From: Cryptomeria japonica
Lineage: Eukaryota; Streptophyta; Pinopsida; Cupressales; Cupressaceae
Assembly (NCBI RefSeq): GCF_030272615.1
Contig: NC_081409.1
Location: 23,830,406 to 23,892,405 of the forward strand
Length of the DNA stretch: 62,000 nucleotides
Direction of reading: 5' to 3'
Shown here one piece after another: positions 1 through 10,982 of this stretch (within the stretch, counting starts at the first letter, position 1; each line of letters opens with the position of its first letter). Under the pieces are notes generated by a model. It did no database searches and was not told the DNA's origin. It saw only the letters and a list, made by a program, of their open reading frames with translations. Position numbers and translations under genes: made by a program.

Positions 1-476
1 TAATATCTTCTAAAAAGGATAATTAAACATAAATACTCTATACCTAAGGTTAGGAACATTAACTTAACCATAGTTATGTGTAATTCCTTATTGGAACTGA
101 AGCATAAGAGAGGGGGAGTAAAGAGGAATGATAAGATGTCCAAGAGATCCTTTACCCTAAGCCAAAGAGCGAAGTGAAAGCCAAAGCCCCCTTGGCCTCA
201 TGGAACCATTGATCAACTACCATGAGGTGGTCTACATAGTGAGATTTCCTATCACGGTTCCCCTTCATCACTTCCATCCTTATCCTTCTTCTTGTGATTG
301 GAATTCCCCTTTAAGTCTATTTCTCCCAAATTAACCATATCTTGTGGGGTTAGGTAATGAATGTAACCAGGTTCCTTAATGCCTCCATGTAAGAGCCCTC
401 AAAGTCCTAGATGCCACTTTGGTCATTCTAGAACGGCCTAGTTATGAGCCCCTCGTCACTCCTCCATTACATCCTC
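1..476. other. No gene recognised
   Basis: No convincing coding region, RNA gene or repeat boundary is visible here. The stretch precedes the first recognisable LTR piece and is probably older transposon-derived DNA. Confidence 0.5.
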
Positions 477-1110
477 TTGGTAAACAGATTAGTCACTGTG
501 ATTGTTTCTTTGAAACTGACCCTGTTTGCCCAAAGAGCAGTGACAAACGTTCCAACAGTTGGAGAGATTGCAACCAAACTACAATCTTCCTTTGCATTTG
601 AGAGGGGCAGCTCCCTCGTATGATGGGGGTATTTTGGGATTTTTGTGTACTTCTAACCTGAAAGTACATAAAGGAGAAAACATAAACTAAAAAGAAATAA
701 AAGATAGAAACCCCAACAATAGACATACGAACATCAACTGAGATTTCTCAACATTTGCAACAAATTACAAGGGGAGTTTATAACGTAATATGCTTAGCCA
801 TGAGATGACGATAAAGAAGAATGACAAATCTCAACATACGCAAAGATAAGATACTTCAACATATTCAAACTAAGGTACCAAAGGTTGCTTGTGTATCATT
901 ACATCAATTGTACAAACTACATATGCATAAAAAGACTACCAATTTGGCATACAAGAAATCAGCAATGATAACACATGAATATATTTAGAACACACGAACT
1001 AAGATGTATTCTTCATTATCCTTTTGGAAATATACAAGTCCAAAATCCTTTCTATACATAGTGCAAATCAAAATGTTATTACAAGTTTCTCCTAAAATTT
1101 CAGCACAGTC
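477..1110 (-). mobile_element. LTR family A fragment (R-U5), minus orientation
   Basis: The reverse complement of this stretch matches, with scattered differences, the plus-strand copy at 7528-7863 plus 9561-9863. Read on the minus strand it ends in a TTACCAA-type LTR terminus near 477. The ending of the element D LTR (13934-14110) also shares the GAGCTGCCC block and the AACCAACA-like terminus, so A and D look like related long-LTR gypsy families. The minus-strand ORF at 6175-7511 lies upstream in the same orientation once the B1 insertion is ignored, so the original LTR may have been several kilobases long. The 5' end of the LTR was not found. Confidence 0.6.
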
Positions 1111-1224
1111 TCCCCTCTGTAAAAAGTCCCCCTATAGATTGCATTTGCTTTGGAACATCTATACGTTTTGCAACTTCCATTTTGTGTGTATTTTGCAAAA
1201 TAGATCTGCCATATAGATTGTAGG

Positions 1225-1279
1225 GCAAACAGGGTCAGTTTCAAAGAAACAATCACAGTGACTAATCTGTTTACCAACA
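1225..1279 (+). repeat. Inverted copy of an LTR terminus
   Basis: This segment is a perfect inverted copy, about 53 bp, of 481-533, ending in ACCAACA. The third copy at 9806-9863 differs at about two positions. It is followed directly by a primer-binding site, so it behaves as the 3' end of a plus-oriented 5' LTR joined at about 1224 to a minus-oriented LTR. Confidence 0.7.
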
Positions 1280-1285
1280 GATTTT

Positions 1286-1383
1286 TGGTGACTCTACTAG
1301 GGACAAGGACTGCAAAGGACGGAGGACGAACCCAAAATCTCTAGTTTCGCAGGCTAGTGTACTATCCATTGGGCAACAAAGTC
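1286..1383 (+). other. tRNA-Arg primer-binding site plus antisense tRNA-Arg-like segment
   Basis: Six bases after the LTR terminus lies an 18-nt primer-binding site, TGGTGACTCTACTAGGGA (1286-1303), complementary in type to the 3' end, including CCA, of plant tRNA-Arg(ACG). After about 23 unrelated bases, 1327-1383 aligns without gaps to the antisense of the rest of that tRNA: T-loop (CGAACCC), anticodon arm (AGTTTCG), D-arm (ATCCATTGGGC) and 5' acceptor strand. By eye about 45 of 57 positions agree with the plant tRNA-Arg(ACG) as I recall it. The break falls at the base opposite tRNA position 58, the usual stop of plus-strand strong-stop synthesis. A functional tRNA gene is unlikely because the arms are separated by the spacer. 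Confidence 0.65.
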
Positions 1384-1554
1384 AAAGAGGAAACAACATA
1401 GGAAATAGCTGGAGAAACTAGACACAAACCTAAAATGAAACGAACACAACAAAACTTCTAACTAAAGTATGTACATGGTAGGCAAAACCCACCTCAAACT
1501 TCTCTAGGATTGTCATACAAAACCATTCACAGGCTGAGAGAAATAGACACCTGT

Positions 1555-1591
1555 TGTGACGTATTCACACATCGCCCCATTGCAAATGGGG
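1555..1591 (+). other. Twin stem-loops at the 5' tip of LTR B1
   Basis: The first stem is TGTGA/TCACA with a 5-nt loop. The second is CCCCATT-GCA-AATGGGG, a 7-bp stem with a 3-nt loop, followed by ACCCC. The same pair occurs at 15845-15884 (B2), in decayed form at 52647-52686, and at 56004-56043. Confidence 0.75.
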
Positions 1592-2025
1592 ACCCCTGCT
1601 TTTTGCTATCTAGGGTTTGTTTTCTAGGTCTTTTAGGGTTTTGTCTGTTAGCTTTTGCAGGATGAGTGTTGTCGAGGGGATCATTGGATTACAGGCTTTG
1701 CTTGAGCTAGGGTGAGTCCACAGGGCCCCAGAATTAGGGTTTCTTTGAGAGTCTTCCTTAGGGCCTGGTTTTGCTCTCGTTGCTAACTGTGTCTTGCTTT
1801 GTGAGTGGGTATCATTCTTGAAGGTCCGAGCTAGGTCGAGTTGGTGAGTGATGAAGTCTGAAATGTCATCTTGATCTTCAAATGCCCTGAAATTTGGCTA
1901 AGTCTGGAATGTCCTGATCCTGAAATTTGACTAAATCTGGAAAACTGAAGAATCCTCCAAAAACTAGATTTTGCAATATAACTCCTGGAGGTCCGAAACC
2001 ACTCTCAAACATCCTGAAAGTATAT

Positions 2026-2074
2026 ATGGAATATAACTTAAAGTATAAGATTATACTTAAATGTTATATTCCAT
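2026..2074 (+). repeat. Long hairpin upstream of the B1 array
   Basis: The arms, starting TGGAATATAACTTAAAG and ending GTTATATTCCA, pair over about 22 bp with one bulge and a 2-nt loop. The same arms recur at 16276-16336 in B2 and 56502-56568 in the 56004 copy, where the loop is 12-16 nt of pyrimidine-rich DNA. Confidence 0.75.
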
Positions 2075-2106
2075 AAAATGATCCTGATGGAGAGTCCAAA
2101 ATGTCA

Positions 2107-4750
2107 AATTTCACTCCTGACCCTTCCAAAGGGTCCAAAGCGAATTTCGCTCCTGACCCTTCCAAAGGGTCCAGAGCGAAATTCTCCATAAGACATTCTA
2201 CTTTGACCAAAACCTAGAACTAACGCTTGAATGAAGGCAAAAGCACTTGTTTGAATGAAGAAATGCAAAAAAATGAAGTCAGGATCATGGCCTAAGGTGA
2301 ATTTCGCTCTTGACCCTTCCAAAGGGTCCACAGCGAAATTCTTTTTTTTTCTTCTATTTTTCTCCTTGGCTTGACCAAGTTTGTAGACTTTTGAGGCATA
2401 ATTGAGAAGGTTTGATGCAACTTTGCCTTGGAGAGGAGATTTTAGACCTTGGGATGATGGATTCTAGCCTGGGAGAGGAATTTCGCTCCTGACCCTTCCA
2501 AAGGGTCCAGAGCGAAAATCCTTATAACCCTCATTTTCCTTCCTTGTTTTGGATGGGCGTTGGTTTATTAGGCATTGTGTGTGAGTCTTGATGTGTTCTT
2601 GCCTTGAGAAGTGTTTTGAAAAGTGAGGATCTTGTCCAAAAATAGGAATTTCGCTCCTAACCCTTCCAAAGGGTCCAGAGCGAAATTCTTCATAAGCCTC
2701 ATTTGCTCCCTTGTTTTGGATACCAACCTTGTTCCATGGGCGAATTTGGGAAGGAAATAACATGTCTCTGCCTTTTGAGGTGATGGAATGTAGAAATGTG
2801 AAGGATTTTGGCCAACATTAGGAATTTCGCTCCTGACACTTCCAAAGGGTCCAGAGCGAAAATCCTTATGCACCTCAATTGATCACTTGTCAAGACCAAT
2901 TTCATAGTTCCTTAGGCATGTTTGGGGGATTTTTGATATGTGTTGACCTTAGGAGGTGAGTAAAGGTGGATGAAATGAAGATTTTAGCCAAGAATAGGAA
3001 TTTCACTCCTGACCCTTCCAAAGGGTCAGGAGCGAAATTCACTATAATCCTCATTTGCTACCTTGAATGGGCTTAAAACCTGGTTCCTCAAGTGGAAAAC
3101 AATCTATATTTGCCTCCAAGAGAAGATTGAAGTTTGAAAAATGAGCAATTAAAGCCTAAATCAAGATTTTCGCTCCTGACCCTTCTAAAGGGTCCAGAGC
3201 GAAAATCAACCTAAGACTCATTTCTTGCCTTATTTGAACAAATTTTGATTTGCAAGGCATTTTGAAGGGAAGAGTAGACATGTTTGGATGTTGGAAATGT
3301 TTGAAAGCTTTGAAAAAATGAAGGATCAAGTCAAGAATGAGATTTTCGCTCCTGACCCTTCCAAAGGGTCCAGAGCGAAAATCCTCCTAGACCTCATTTC
3401 TTTCCTTATTTGGCCAATTTTTTATGTCCAAGGCATGTTGAAAGAGAGAATGGGCATATTGAAACCCTTAAGGACGTTTGAAGGAGTTAAGGAATGAGTG
3501 TTTTGGCCAAGGAAGGAAATTTCGCTCCTGACCCTTCCAAAGGGTCTAGAGCGAAATTCCTTACAAGCATATATTTTTAACCTTGCTTGAGCTTAAAACC
3601 TTGTTCCTAAGGCGAAAAGAGATGAAATTTCACCTTGCCAAGAAGATTGGGATTGAAAAAATGATGATTTTGGGCTAGAAAAGGAAAATCGCTCCTGACC
3701 CTTCCAAAGGGTCCAGGGCGAAATTGTGTAAAACCTATCTTTTCACTTAGTTTCATGCCAAATCTAGTGTGGATCATGATTAAAGAAGTCCTTAGGCATG
3801 TCCTTGAATGGTCAATAATTATCAAGTTTGAAAGAACTGAGCCAAAATGAGAATTTCGCTCCTGACCCTTCCAAAGGGTCCAGAGCGAAAATCTTAAAAC
3901 CACCTATTTTCCTTGCAACTCTAGTCAAACGTTAGGTTTTCATGGCTTGGATGGGTGCGAGGAGACATGTTCCTGCCCTTTTGAAGTTAATTGGTTTTAA
4001 AAAATGATGGAAATTGGCCCAAACCAAGGATTTCGCTCCTGACTCTTCCAAAGGGTCCAGAGCGAAATTCTTAAGATCACCCTTTTTCCTTGCAAATCAT
4101 GTCAAGATTTTGGTTTTTATGACCTAGAGAGGAGTGAGGCAAGGTGTTCTAAGTCTTGGAGGTGATTTGAAGTTGAAAGGATGGTGAAATAGCCATAAAA
4201 CAAGATTTTCGCTCCTGACCCTTCCAAAGGGTCCAGAGCGAAAATCCTAAAATCTACCTATTCCTTTCAAATTTATGCTAAGCTATGCCTAGACCAAGGT
4301 AAAAGATGCCCTTGTGATTGCCCTTAAGTCGATGGTTGTCTCCAGAAGTGATGATTTTAGGCCAAAAGAGGAAATTCGCTCCTGACCCTTCCAAAGGGTC
4401 CAGGGCGAAAATCCTTCAATCACCTATTTTGCCTTGCAAAATCAAGATAAACTTGGGTTGGATGAGAGAAGAATAGTGTTTCCTTGCCTTGTGAGGTGGA
4501 TTGAAGTTGAAATGATGAAAAAAATAAGCTACAAACAAGAAATTCGCTCCTGACCCTTCCAAAGGGTCCAGAGCGAAAAACACTAAAACCATCCTTTTCT
4601 CCAAATTTTGTGCTAAGTCAGGCCTGGACTAGGGTGAGAAAAGCTATTTGGAATGCCTTGGAAAGATGTTTGACCTTCAAAAATGTGAATTTTGAGCTAA
4701 AGTTGGAATTTCGCTCCTAACCCTTCCAAAGGGTCCAGGGCAAAATTCTT
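2107..4750 (+). repeat. Array of 17 hairpin repeats, ~172-bp period (B1)
   Basis: Seventeen copies of a roughly 41-bp imperfect palindrome are present. The inner stem is GACCCTT-CCA-AAGGGTC and the outer stem is AATTTCGCTC/GAGCGAAATT, or the variant ATTTTCGCTC/GAGCGAAAAT. Copies start near 2107, 2142, 2300, 2479, 2647, 2821, 2998, 3165, 3342, 3517, 3685, 3851, 4028, 4204, 4370, 4540 and 4706. From 2300 on the spacing is 166-179 bp. Spacers are strongly diverged but share short words such as TTGAAG and AAGGCATG. Short ORFs across the array on either strand are by-products of the repeat. Confidence 0.9.
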
Positions 4751-5282
4751 ATAGGGTCTATTCCTGAAGAAAATCTTCGGCAAGTTTCATGTTAATATCT
4801 TTTTGTTGATGATTGAAGTCGAAAATGCTATGTTGAAATGAATTTATCATGTGTCCTTAATAATCTTTTGGTTTGTTTTGGCAGATGAAAGAAGACCAAG
4901 CCAGGACAAGGACGACTTTCTCCAGCCCAGCATCAACAAGGACGACCTTCTCCAGCCTAGCCTCATCAAGGACGACCTCTTCCAGTCCAACATTTGAAGG
5001 AAAGACAAGGTGGCATCCTAGTCATCACTTCTCCAGTCGGGTTGGTCCACTTCAGCATGTCCAGATTCAATGTACTTGACTCATCAAAGATGGCACTAAC
5101 TTCGATGTACCTACCCCAGCTATCCATTGGTCGAATATTCCAAAGAAGACGTGTCCAAATAATGCAATTATTTCATTGGTCAGAATTAAGTTTGTTGTAA
5201 CAAACCCTAATTAGGGTTTCATTGTAAAATCTTGGCCATTGATCTCAAATTGATCTGAGCCATCGAATTGTATTGAGGGCAC

Positions 5283-5290
5283 TATATAAG
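5283..5290 (+). promoter_or_regulatory. TATA box of LTR B1
   Basis: TATATAAG lies in GGCAC...CCCTGG context, followed about 20 bp on by TCATTTGTAAAGG. The same arrangement is at 19987-19994 in B2 and on the minus strand at 10611-10620 in LTR I, so this is probably the retrotransposon core promoter and R start. Confidence 0.7.
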
Positions 5291-6174
5291 CCCTGGCTCC
5301 TCATTTGTAAAGGCTAATAGTTAGTCAATAGTTAATAGTTGGTCAATAATAGTTAATAGTTAATAGTTAGTAATAGAGGCCAGAATAGTAGAATAGCAAT
5401 TAGAGTAAATTAAGAAGAGAAGGCAAGACATTGTTGCCTTAATTGTAAAGACTTCTTTTCATTGAAGATATGGTGGAATATGTTGTTTCTTTGCAATGTG
5501 CATGGTCTCTTGTTGAATCTTTATTTTTGATGATAGATGATTAAATTGAGTGAAGAAAATTGTTGAATGCACCTATGTGGAATCTGTCTAGTCCATACCA
5601 CTAGCCTCTTACTGATGGTAAGTGCGCCCTACGTGGTCAACTAGCATAAAATGAGCTTAATCTTAAGTCGTTACATGTCTATTGTTCATACATTATCTTG
5701 AATGGTGATCATTGTCAGATGGTGTACGATTTGAACATATTGGAAGCATCCCTTAGAAGATCGCACTGAGTTGGTGTTGAATTGTTCAACCTGATGGTGA
5801 GACCCAGCCTAGTAGAACTCCACCTAGTCATTCATCCATTTTCTCGTATTCTAGGTAGTAGAGTAGACATCCTGAACCCTGCATCTTTTGTCATTTGTTT
5901 GTCTTCCAGTTAGTTAATAGGACTTGTGATTCCAGCAAATCAGACATTTAGGTCATTGAGTGTAAATCCCCTTGTGATTCCAGCAAAAATCACATCATAC
6001 CGCGAAGAGCTTATCCACGAGTAGAGATCCTACAAAGAAGAACCTTGAAGTCCTTTCGATTGATCCTTTTTGCGATATCTTCAACATTCAGAGACTTTAC
6101 TCAAGAGAGGATAAGATACCTTTAGGTATTTTATTTTGTGTTTGGTCGTGTACAAAATACACATCAACAACACC

Positions 6175-7511
6175 TTAGCAGAAAAGTGGCGTGCATCCAT
6201 GTGACACCTGTAAACTTAGTAGGTTGGCAAGATCAACATGTATAAGATGATAAATATCTTTGACCAATGAGCCAAACAACCATCTCTCATCATAAATCTT
6301 TAGGCTCTCTTGAAAGATTTGGGTACCACTTTCTGTGATATTGATTATGTGATCTGGCATCATATTAAGTATATCAAATTTCACCATCTGAAGATCCTTT
6401 TGATGATTTGGATTAGAAGACATTAACCCATGAATTGGACAACCTTCATATAATCTGTGATGTGAAGAAACTTGAGTAGACATAACCATTGAATCATGTT
6501 CTTGAATATCAACTTGAAAATCACCTGTAGAAATACACTCATCTGAAAACAAAGGATTGAGGTACACACTTTCACCATAGGAGAAGTCATCCTTTGAAGC
6601 CTTTAAACACCAATCTAGGATACAAACATTTGAGGGGTGACTTCATTGGGCTCTTTCATTAGATCATCCATTACCTCATTTATCTCTGCATTTTTGGTAC
6701 AGTTCCCAAAACTATCCTCTTGTATAGGGGTGTCTTCTTGATCTAAAGATTCAAAAAGAGGATTGCTTTGAACCTTGAATGCTCCATAAGGCATAGATTG
6801 CACTTTCACCAAGGCTGATACACCTACACAGATTTCACCTTCAGCTTTCTCAACAATATCCAGATAGCCTTCTATATTCTCTTGACTCGGGGATCCTTCT
6901 ATATGAAACTCTTCATGAAATCTGAAAGCTTCATACTCAGGTTGCATGTATGATAAAGAGTGGATGCTTGGTGATTCATCGTCTTTCACTTGGGATTGAT
7001 CTAGAAGTTTATCAATATCTTCAAATGTAAATATCTCCATTTCTGAAGGAAAAGAAGATATCTGCAAAGTTTCATTTGTGGTTGCCTCTCCACTGGTTAA
7101 AGTAGTACAAAGTTGTCCACTGGATGTTATACCTCTGATTTCATCAACAGGTCTTTCCACTTCAATAATTGGTAATGTATGAATAGGAATATCTTCTCCA
7201 CATAGAAAGTCATCATCAGAAGTTTCAAGACACCAATAAGAAATAAAGACTACATGAGATTCTTTTTCGGATGCTCTTTCTTCATCATCTTCTTCAAGCT
7301 CTTTGTTTTCAAGTTGATAGAAGACTTTTTCTTTGCTATGACAATCTTCATAGTGCTCATGGCATTTTCCAATGCAATCTTCTTTTTCTATCTCACTCAC
7401 CTTTAGATCTTTCTCTTGACATGTATCTTTACAAGTAGATGTGACTTCATCTTCTTCTGCATATAAACATACTAATGAGCTCCTTTCATTACTTTTCTCA
7501 CAGGGATTCAT
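6175..7511 (-). pseudogene. Acidic hypothetical protein of an LTR element (frameshifted)
   Basis: A 298-aa frame starts at 7511 and stops at 6615; the adjoining frame continues to 6175, so a frameshift near 6620 splits one longer gene. The product is very acidic, with clustered Glu/Asp and several Cys/His pairs near the N-terminus, and has no transmembrane segment or domain I recognise. It carries an internal duplication: WCLETSDDDF in the first half and WCLKASKDDF after the frameshift, each followed by a GE dipeptide. The end at 6175 abuts the target duplication of B1. On the minus strand it lies upstream of the family A R-U5 (477-1110), so it may be a U3-encoded ORF like that of element C, though no sequence similarity to that protein was seen. 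Function unknown. Confidence 0.5.
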
Positions 7512-7527
7512 ATCAATAAGAAAATGA

Positions 7528-9863
7528 CTCTACTGAAATTCTAGGAGAAACTTGTAAAACATTTTGATTTGCACTGTGCATAGAAAGGATTTTGGACTTG
7601 TATATTTCCAAAAGGGTAATGAAGAATACATCTTAGTTCGTGTGTTCTAAATGTATTCATGTGTTATCATTGTTGATTTCTCGTATGTTAAATTGGTAGT
7701 CTTTTTATGCATATGTAGTTTGTAAAATTGATGTGATGATACACAGGCAACCTTTGGTATCTTAGTTTGAATGTGTTGAAGTATCTTATCTCTGCGTATG
7801 TTGAGATTTGTCATTCTTCTTTATCGTCATCTCATGGCTAAGCATATTACGTTATAAACTCCCTGATGCTCTGCAAAAAGGATTAGAAAATCTGTTTGAT
7901 GGCAACACACACAAGAGCACAAGAAACAAACATTAGTGCTAGCAACAAAAGATTATCCTAAACAGGCATATCAAGAGAGATATTAAGCATGAAATAGAAA
8001 ACATACAAACATAGAATAGATAAACTATACTCCTCCAAATGCTAATCAAGATGCTCATAGTTGCTCCTCCCTTGTTCTTCTCCTCTCCAAGTTCCACATG
8101 AGTGTAGCTCTCATCTTTTAGCACTAGCCATGGATGCCATATGGAGATTCAAGATGGTTGAATATGATAAACAAATGCTATGCAAGTGTAGATAGTGATG
8201 ATATGAAAAAGCTCTATGCTAATACCAATATAACAACAATACTCTAATGCTTCCTTCTTTGCTTGAGGAGAAGGGTTCTATTTATAGAAGAAATAGGGAA
8301 ATGAAGGGTTAAGATTGAGCAATCTTAACAAGGGTTAGGATTAAAAGATATTCAATCCATGTGAGAATTTCAACCCAATCCCATGTTGACAAGTGTCACC
8401 ATGAGGAGGCTTGAGAGGAGAGATAAGGAGCATTAAATGCTTGAGGGGACATGATGGTTACCCTGGGGGGTTGGGTTAGGGTTAGGTTAATGGATATTCT
8501 TTTTATCTAAGGGATAAATGAATGTGCAAGGGTTAAATGGTTACCTTAGTCAAAGAAATAAATGCTTTGAAGAGACCCATGAGTCAAAAGGATGGTTAAG
8601 TTAGAAGAAAGTCTCTAACCAAAGGTAAAAGGTGAGTTAACCATAAATGGTTATGTAAGCGCCTTTAATGGTTTGGAAGACTTTAGAGGTTAACCATTTG
8701 AAGACATAAAGCCTTAAATGCTTTTCAAAGACTTTGTGGGCTTTGAGAAGTGACTCCAAGTTGCTTAGGAATGTGACAATATTTAAGGGATGGATTAGGC
8801 TAATTAGAAGGAGTTAGAAGAATCTAGAAGAGATCTAGATTTAGGCATGCAAGTGGATTTTGTAAGAGAATGCAAGTGGGGGGAATTTTAGGATTTTCAA
8901 TTAAAATAAAATCATTTATTTCAATTAAATGGTGTAATTTGCATTTCAAATAAATATTAATTTATTTAAATGAGAAAAAGGAAGATAAAACATTAAATGC
9001 TTGAAGACTTTAAGGGAAACCTTTAAAGGCTTAAGAAGACTCTAGAAGGAAGCCATTAAGTTTGAAGACTTTAAGGGAAACCATTAAAGTCTTAAGAAGA
9101 CTTTAAGGGAAGCCATTAAGTTTGAACACTTTAAGGGAAACCATTAAAGGTTTCAAGTGGGTGAGGATAAATAGGATTTTAAATAAATAATTTATTTAAA
9201 ATAGTTGTGCAACTTGCATTTGTAGGAAAATGCAAGTGGGTGGAGGATAAAGGTGATTTAAATAAATGTTAATTTATTTAAATGTGAGAGATGAGATTTT
9301 GGGGGATTTAAATAAATATTAATTTATTTAAAAGTGAGAGAAGATTTAATTAAACAAATATGATTTATTTATTTAATTAATGGTCTGAATTTGGTTAAGT
9401 GAATTAAATCAAATAAATTGAATAATTTATTTAATTAATAGGAGAAGAGGGTTAAGATGAATTAATTAAATATTAATTTAATTAATTATTGATTGATGGT
9501 TAAATAATCAAATAAATAATAAATATTCATTTAATTAAGTGGACAATTTATGTGACTACACTCCCCTTGTTATTTGTTGCAAATGTTGAGAAATCTCAGT
9601 TGATGTTCGTATGTTTATTGTTGGGGTTTCTATCTTTTATTTCTTTTTAGTTAATGTTTTCTCCTTTATGTACTTTCAGGTTAAAAGTACACAAAAATCC
9701 CAAAATACCCCCATCATATGAGGGAGCTGCCCCTCTCAAACGCAGAGGAAGACTGTAGTCTGGTTGCAAACTCTCCAACTGTTGGAACGTTTGTCACTGC
9801 TCTTTGGGCAAACAAGGTCAGTTTCAAAGAAACAATCACAGTGACTAATCTATTTACCAACAC
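7528..9863 (+). mobile_element. LTR family A fragment, plus orientation, split by LTR K
   Basis: The two pieces, 7528-7863 and 9561-9863, join at the CTCCC target site of LTR K and together match the reverse complement of 477-1110. The copy ends in TTTACCAACA at 9863 with no primer-binding site after it. Together with 477-1110 it forms a large inverted repeat flanking the acidic ORF and B1. Confidence 0.7.
7864..9560 (-). mobile_element. Solo LTR K (1,697 bp)
   Basis: The plus strand begins TGATGCTCTGC and ends GTGACTACA, with the perfect 5-bp duplication CTCCC at 7859-7863 and 9561-9565. The minus strand carries a good TATA box, CTATAAATAG, at 8278-8287, so transcription is probably minus-strand with an LTR start of TGTAGTCAC. 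The U3 side (about 8880-9550) is rich in AAATAAATATTAATTTATTT-type palindromic AT words. No coding capacity is visible. It splits a family A LTR. Confidence 0.9.
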
Positions 9864-10610
9864 ATCCCATACCCTTCCTTACAAGAATGTATTTCTAAAC
9901 ATATTTAATTATTCTTTTAAGTTGTGTATTACATATTTACAATGAGAAAAACATATTGTTATCACAAAAGCTTGCACCCTTGTTGAGCTATCAACTTAGC
10001 AACCTTGTGAAACATGAAAACAACCCCGAAGTGTGGGACCTTGTGCAAGGGGTTTGAATCTCCGAAGAAGGCCGACTTCCTTCTCAATCCAGGTGCAGGT
10101 GTCGAACCAACTCAACACTTCAAAACTTACTCCTAAGCTTATCCTAACAACTTGCAAAGGAAAAGGGAAGAGAGAAATGCTTAAAATAAAAGGAGGTGAT
10201 GCACCAAGAAGAGATTGTTTCTCTCCCTACCCGAAATGACACAAAGGATCAACTGAAATACCCAAGAGATGCACAAACTTCAGTTGTATGAATGACCCCA
10301 ATGCATGTATGGAGGTTAGAATTCATTGAATGTCAAGAGGGGAGAAGGATTCCCACAAGTCACAATCAGAAATTAATTAACACAACATATATGAGAGAAG
10401 ACCCACAAGACATACCCCTATGATGAAGGTAAGGAAACATACACAACATACATAAGTTGAAGGAAGGCAAGAATGGTGATTTCAATTCATTATAAGGCCA
10501 ATGCCCAAGCGTACAATTGCAAAAATGCAAGATAAATGCAAGAGAAGTGAAAGAGCATAGAATAGCTCAAGCCAGCAAGAAGATAACCCTTTACAATGAG
10601 GCTTAACAAC

Positions 10611-10620
10611 CTTTATATAG
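10611..10620 (-). promoter_or_regulatory. Probable TATA box of LTR I
   Basis: The minus strand reads CTATATAAAG followed by AAGCCTCATTGTAAAGG, the same order as in B1 (TATATAAG then CTCATTTGTAAAGG). This resemblance fixes the orientation of LTR I. Confidence 0.5.
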
Positions 10621-10982
10621 AAAACTGGTTACAAGAGTGATCATGACCCTTGTGTGTGCAAGGAAATGTCAGTCTAGGAATGCAGGGAAGTGCATGCACT
10701 TGACTTTCTGTACATGCAAGCAACCTAGCCATACCCTAAAAAGGCAAGCCTGAGAAGGGTGGATTGACTGACCTTCCAAAGTCAGAGCATGCAGACATGA
10801 CATAAATTATCACAACAAGCATGGCCCTGTACCTCTCTTGATGGAAATCCTGCCAAAATCATTAAATGCACCCCTGTAGCTCCACAAAAGAAGGTGCACA
10901 AGTCACAAAAGTCGTCGGAACATTAAAAGCTTTGAGTGTTGATCATGCCATTCGAAAGTGTTGCAAGCTGGAAAGAAGTTAG

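Larger units (their letters stand above)
1552..6169 (+). mobile_element. Solo LTR B1 (4,618 bp)
   Basis: The element begins TGTTGTGACG and ends CATCAACA. It is flanked by the perfect 5-bp duplication ACACC (1547-1551 and 6170-6174). No internal region is present, so it is a solo LTR. From 5' to 3' it holds twin stem-loops (1555-1591), a long hairpin (2026-2074), an array of 17 hairpin repeats (2107-4750), a TATA box (5283) and about 0.9 kb of R-U5 DNA. Its first 0.5 kb and the region around the TATA box are closely similar to B2 (15845-20876); partial relatives start at 52647 and 56004. It interrupts family A DNA. No long ORF lies inside. Confidence 0.93.

Noticed and set aside
1327-1383. A nuclear tRNA-Arg gene on the minus strand
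   Set aside because: The 3' acceptor half is separated by a spacer, CCA is encoded, and it directly follows an LTR end, so a retroelement primer module is the better reading.
2104-2905. Minus-strand ORFs with a repeated FRSGPFGRVRSE peptide
   Set aside because: They are shadows of the B1 hairpin array.
2107-4750. CRISPR-like array of palindromic repeats with regular spacing
   Set aside because: It lies in a plant LTR retrotransposon with target duplications; spacers are diverged tandem-repeat DNA and no cas genes exist.
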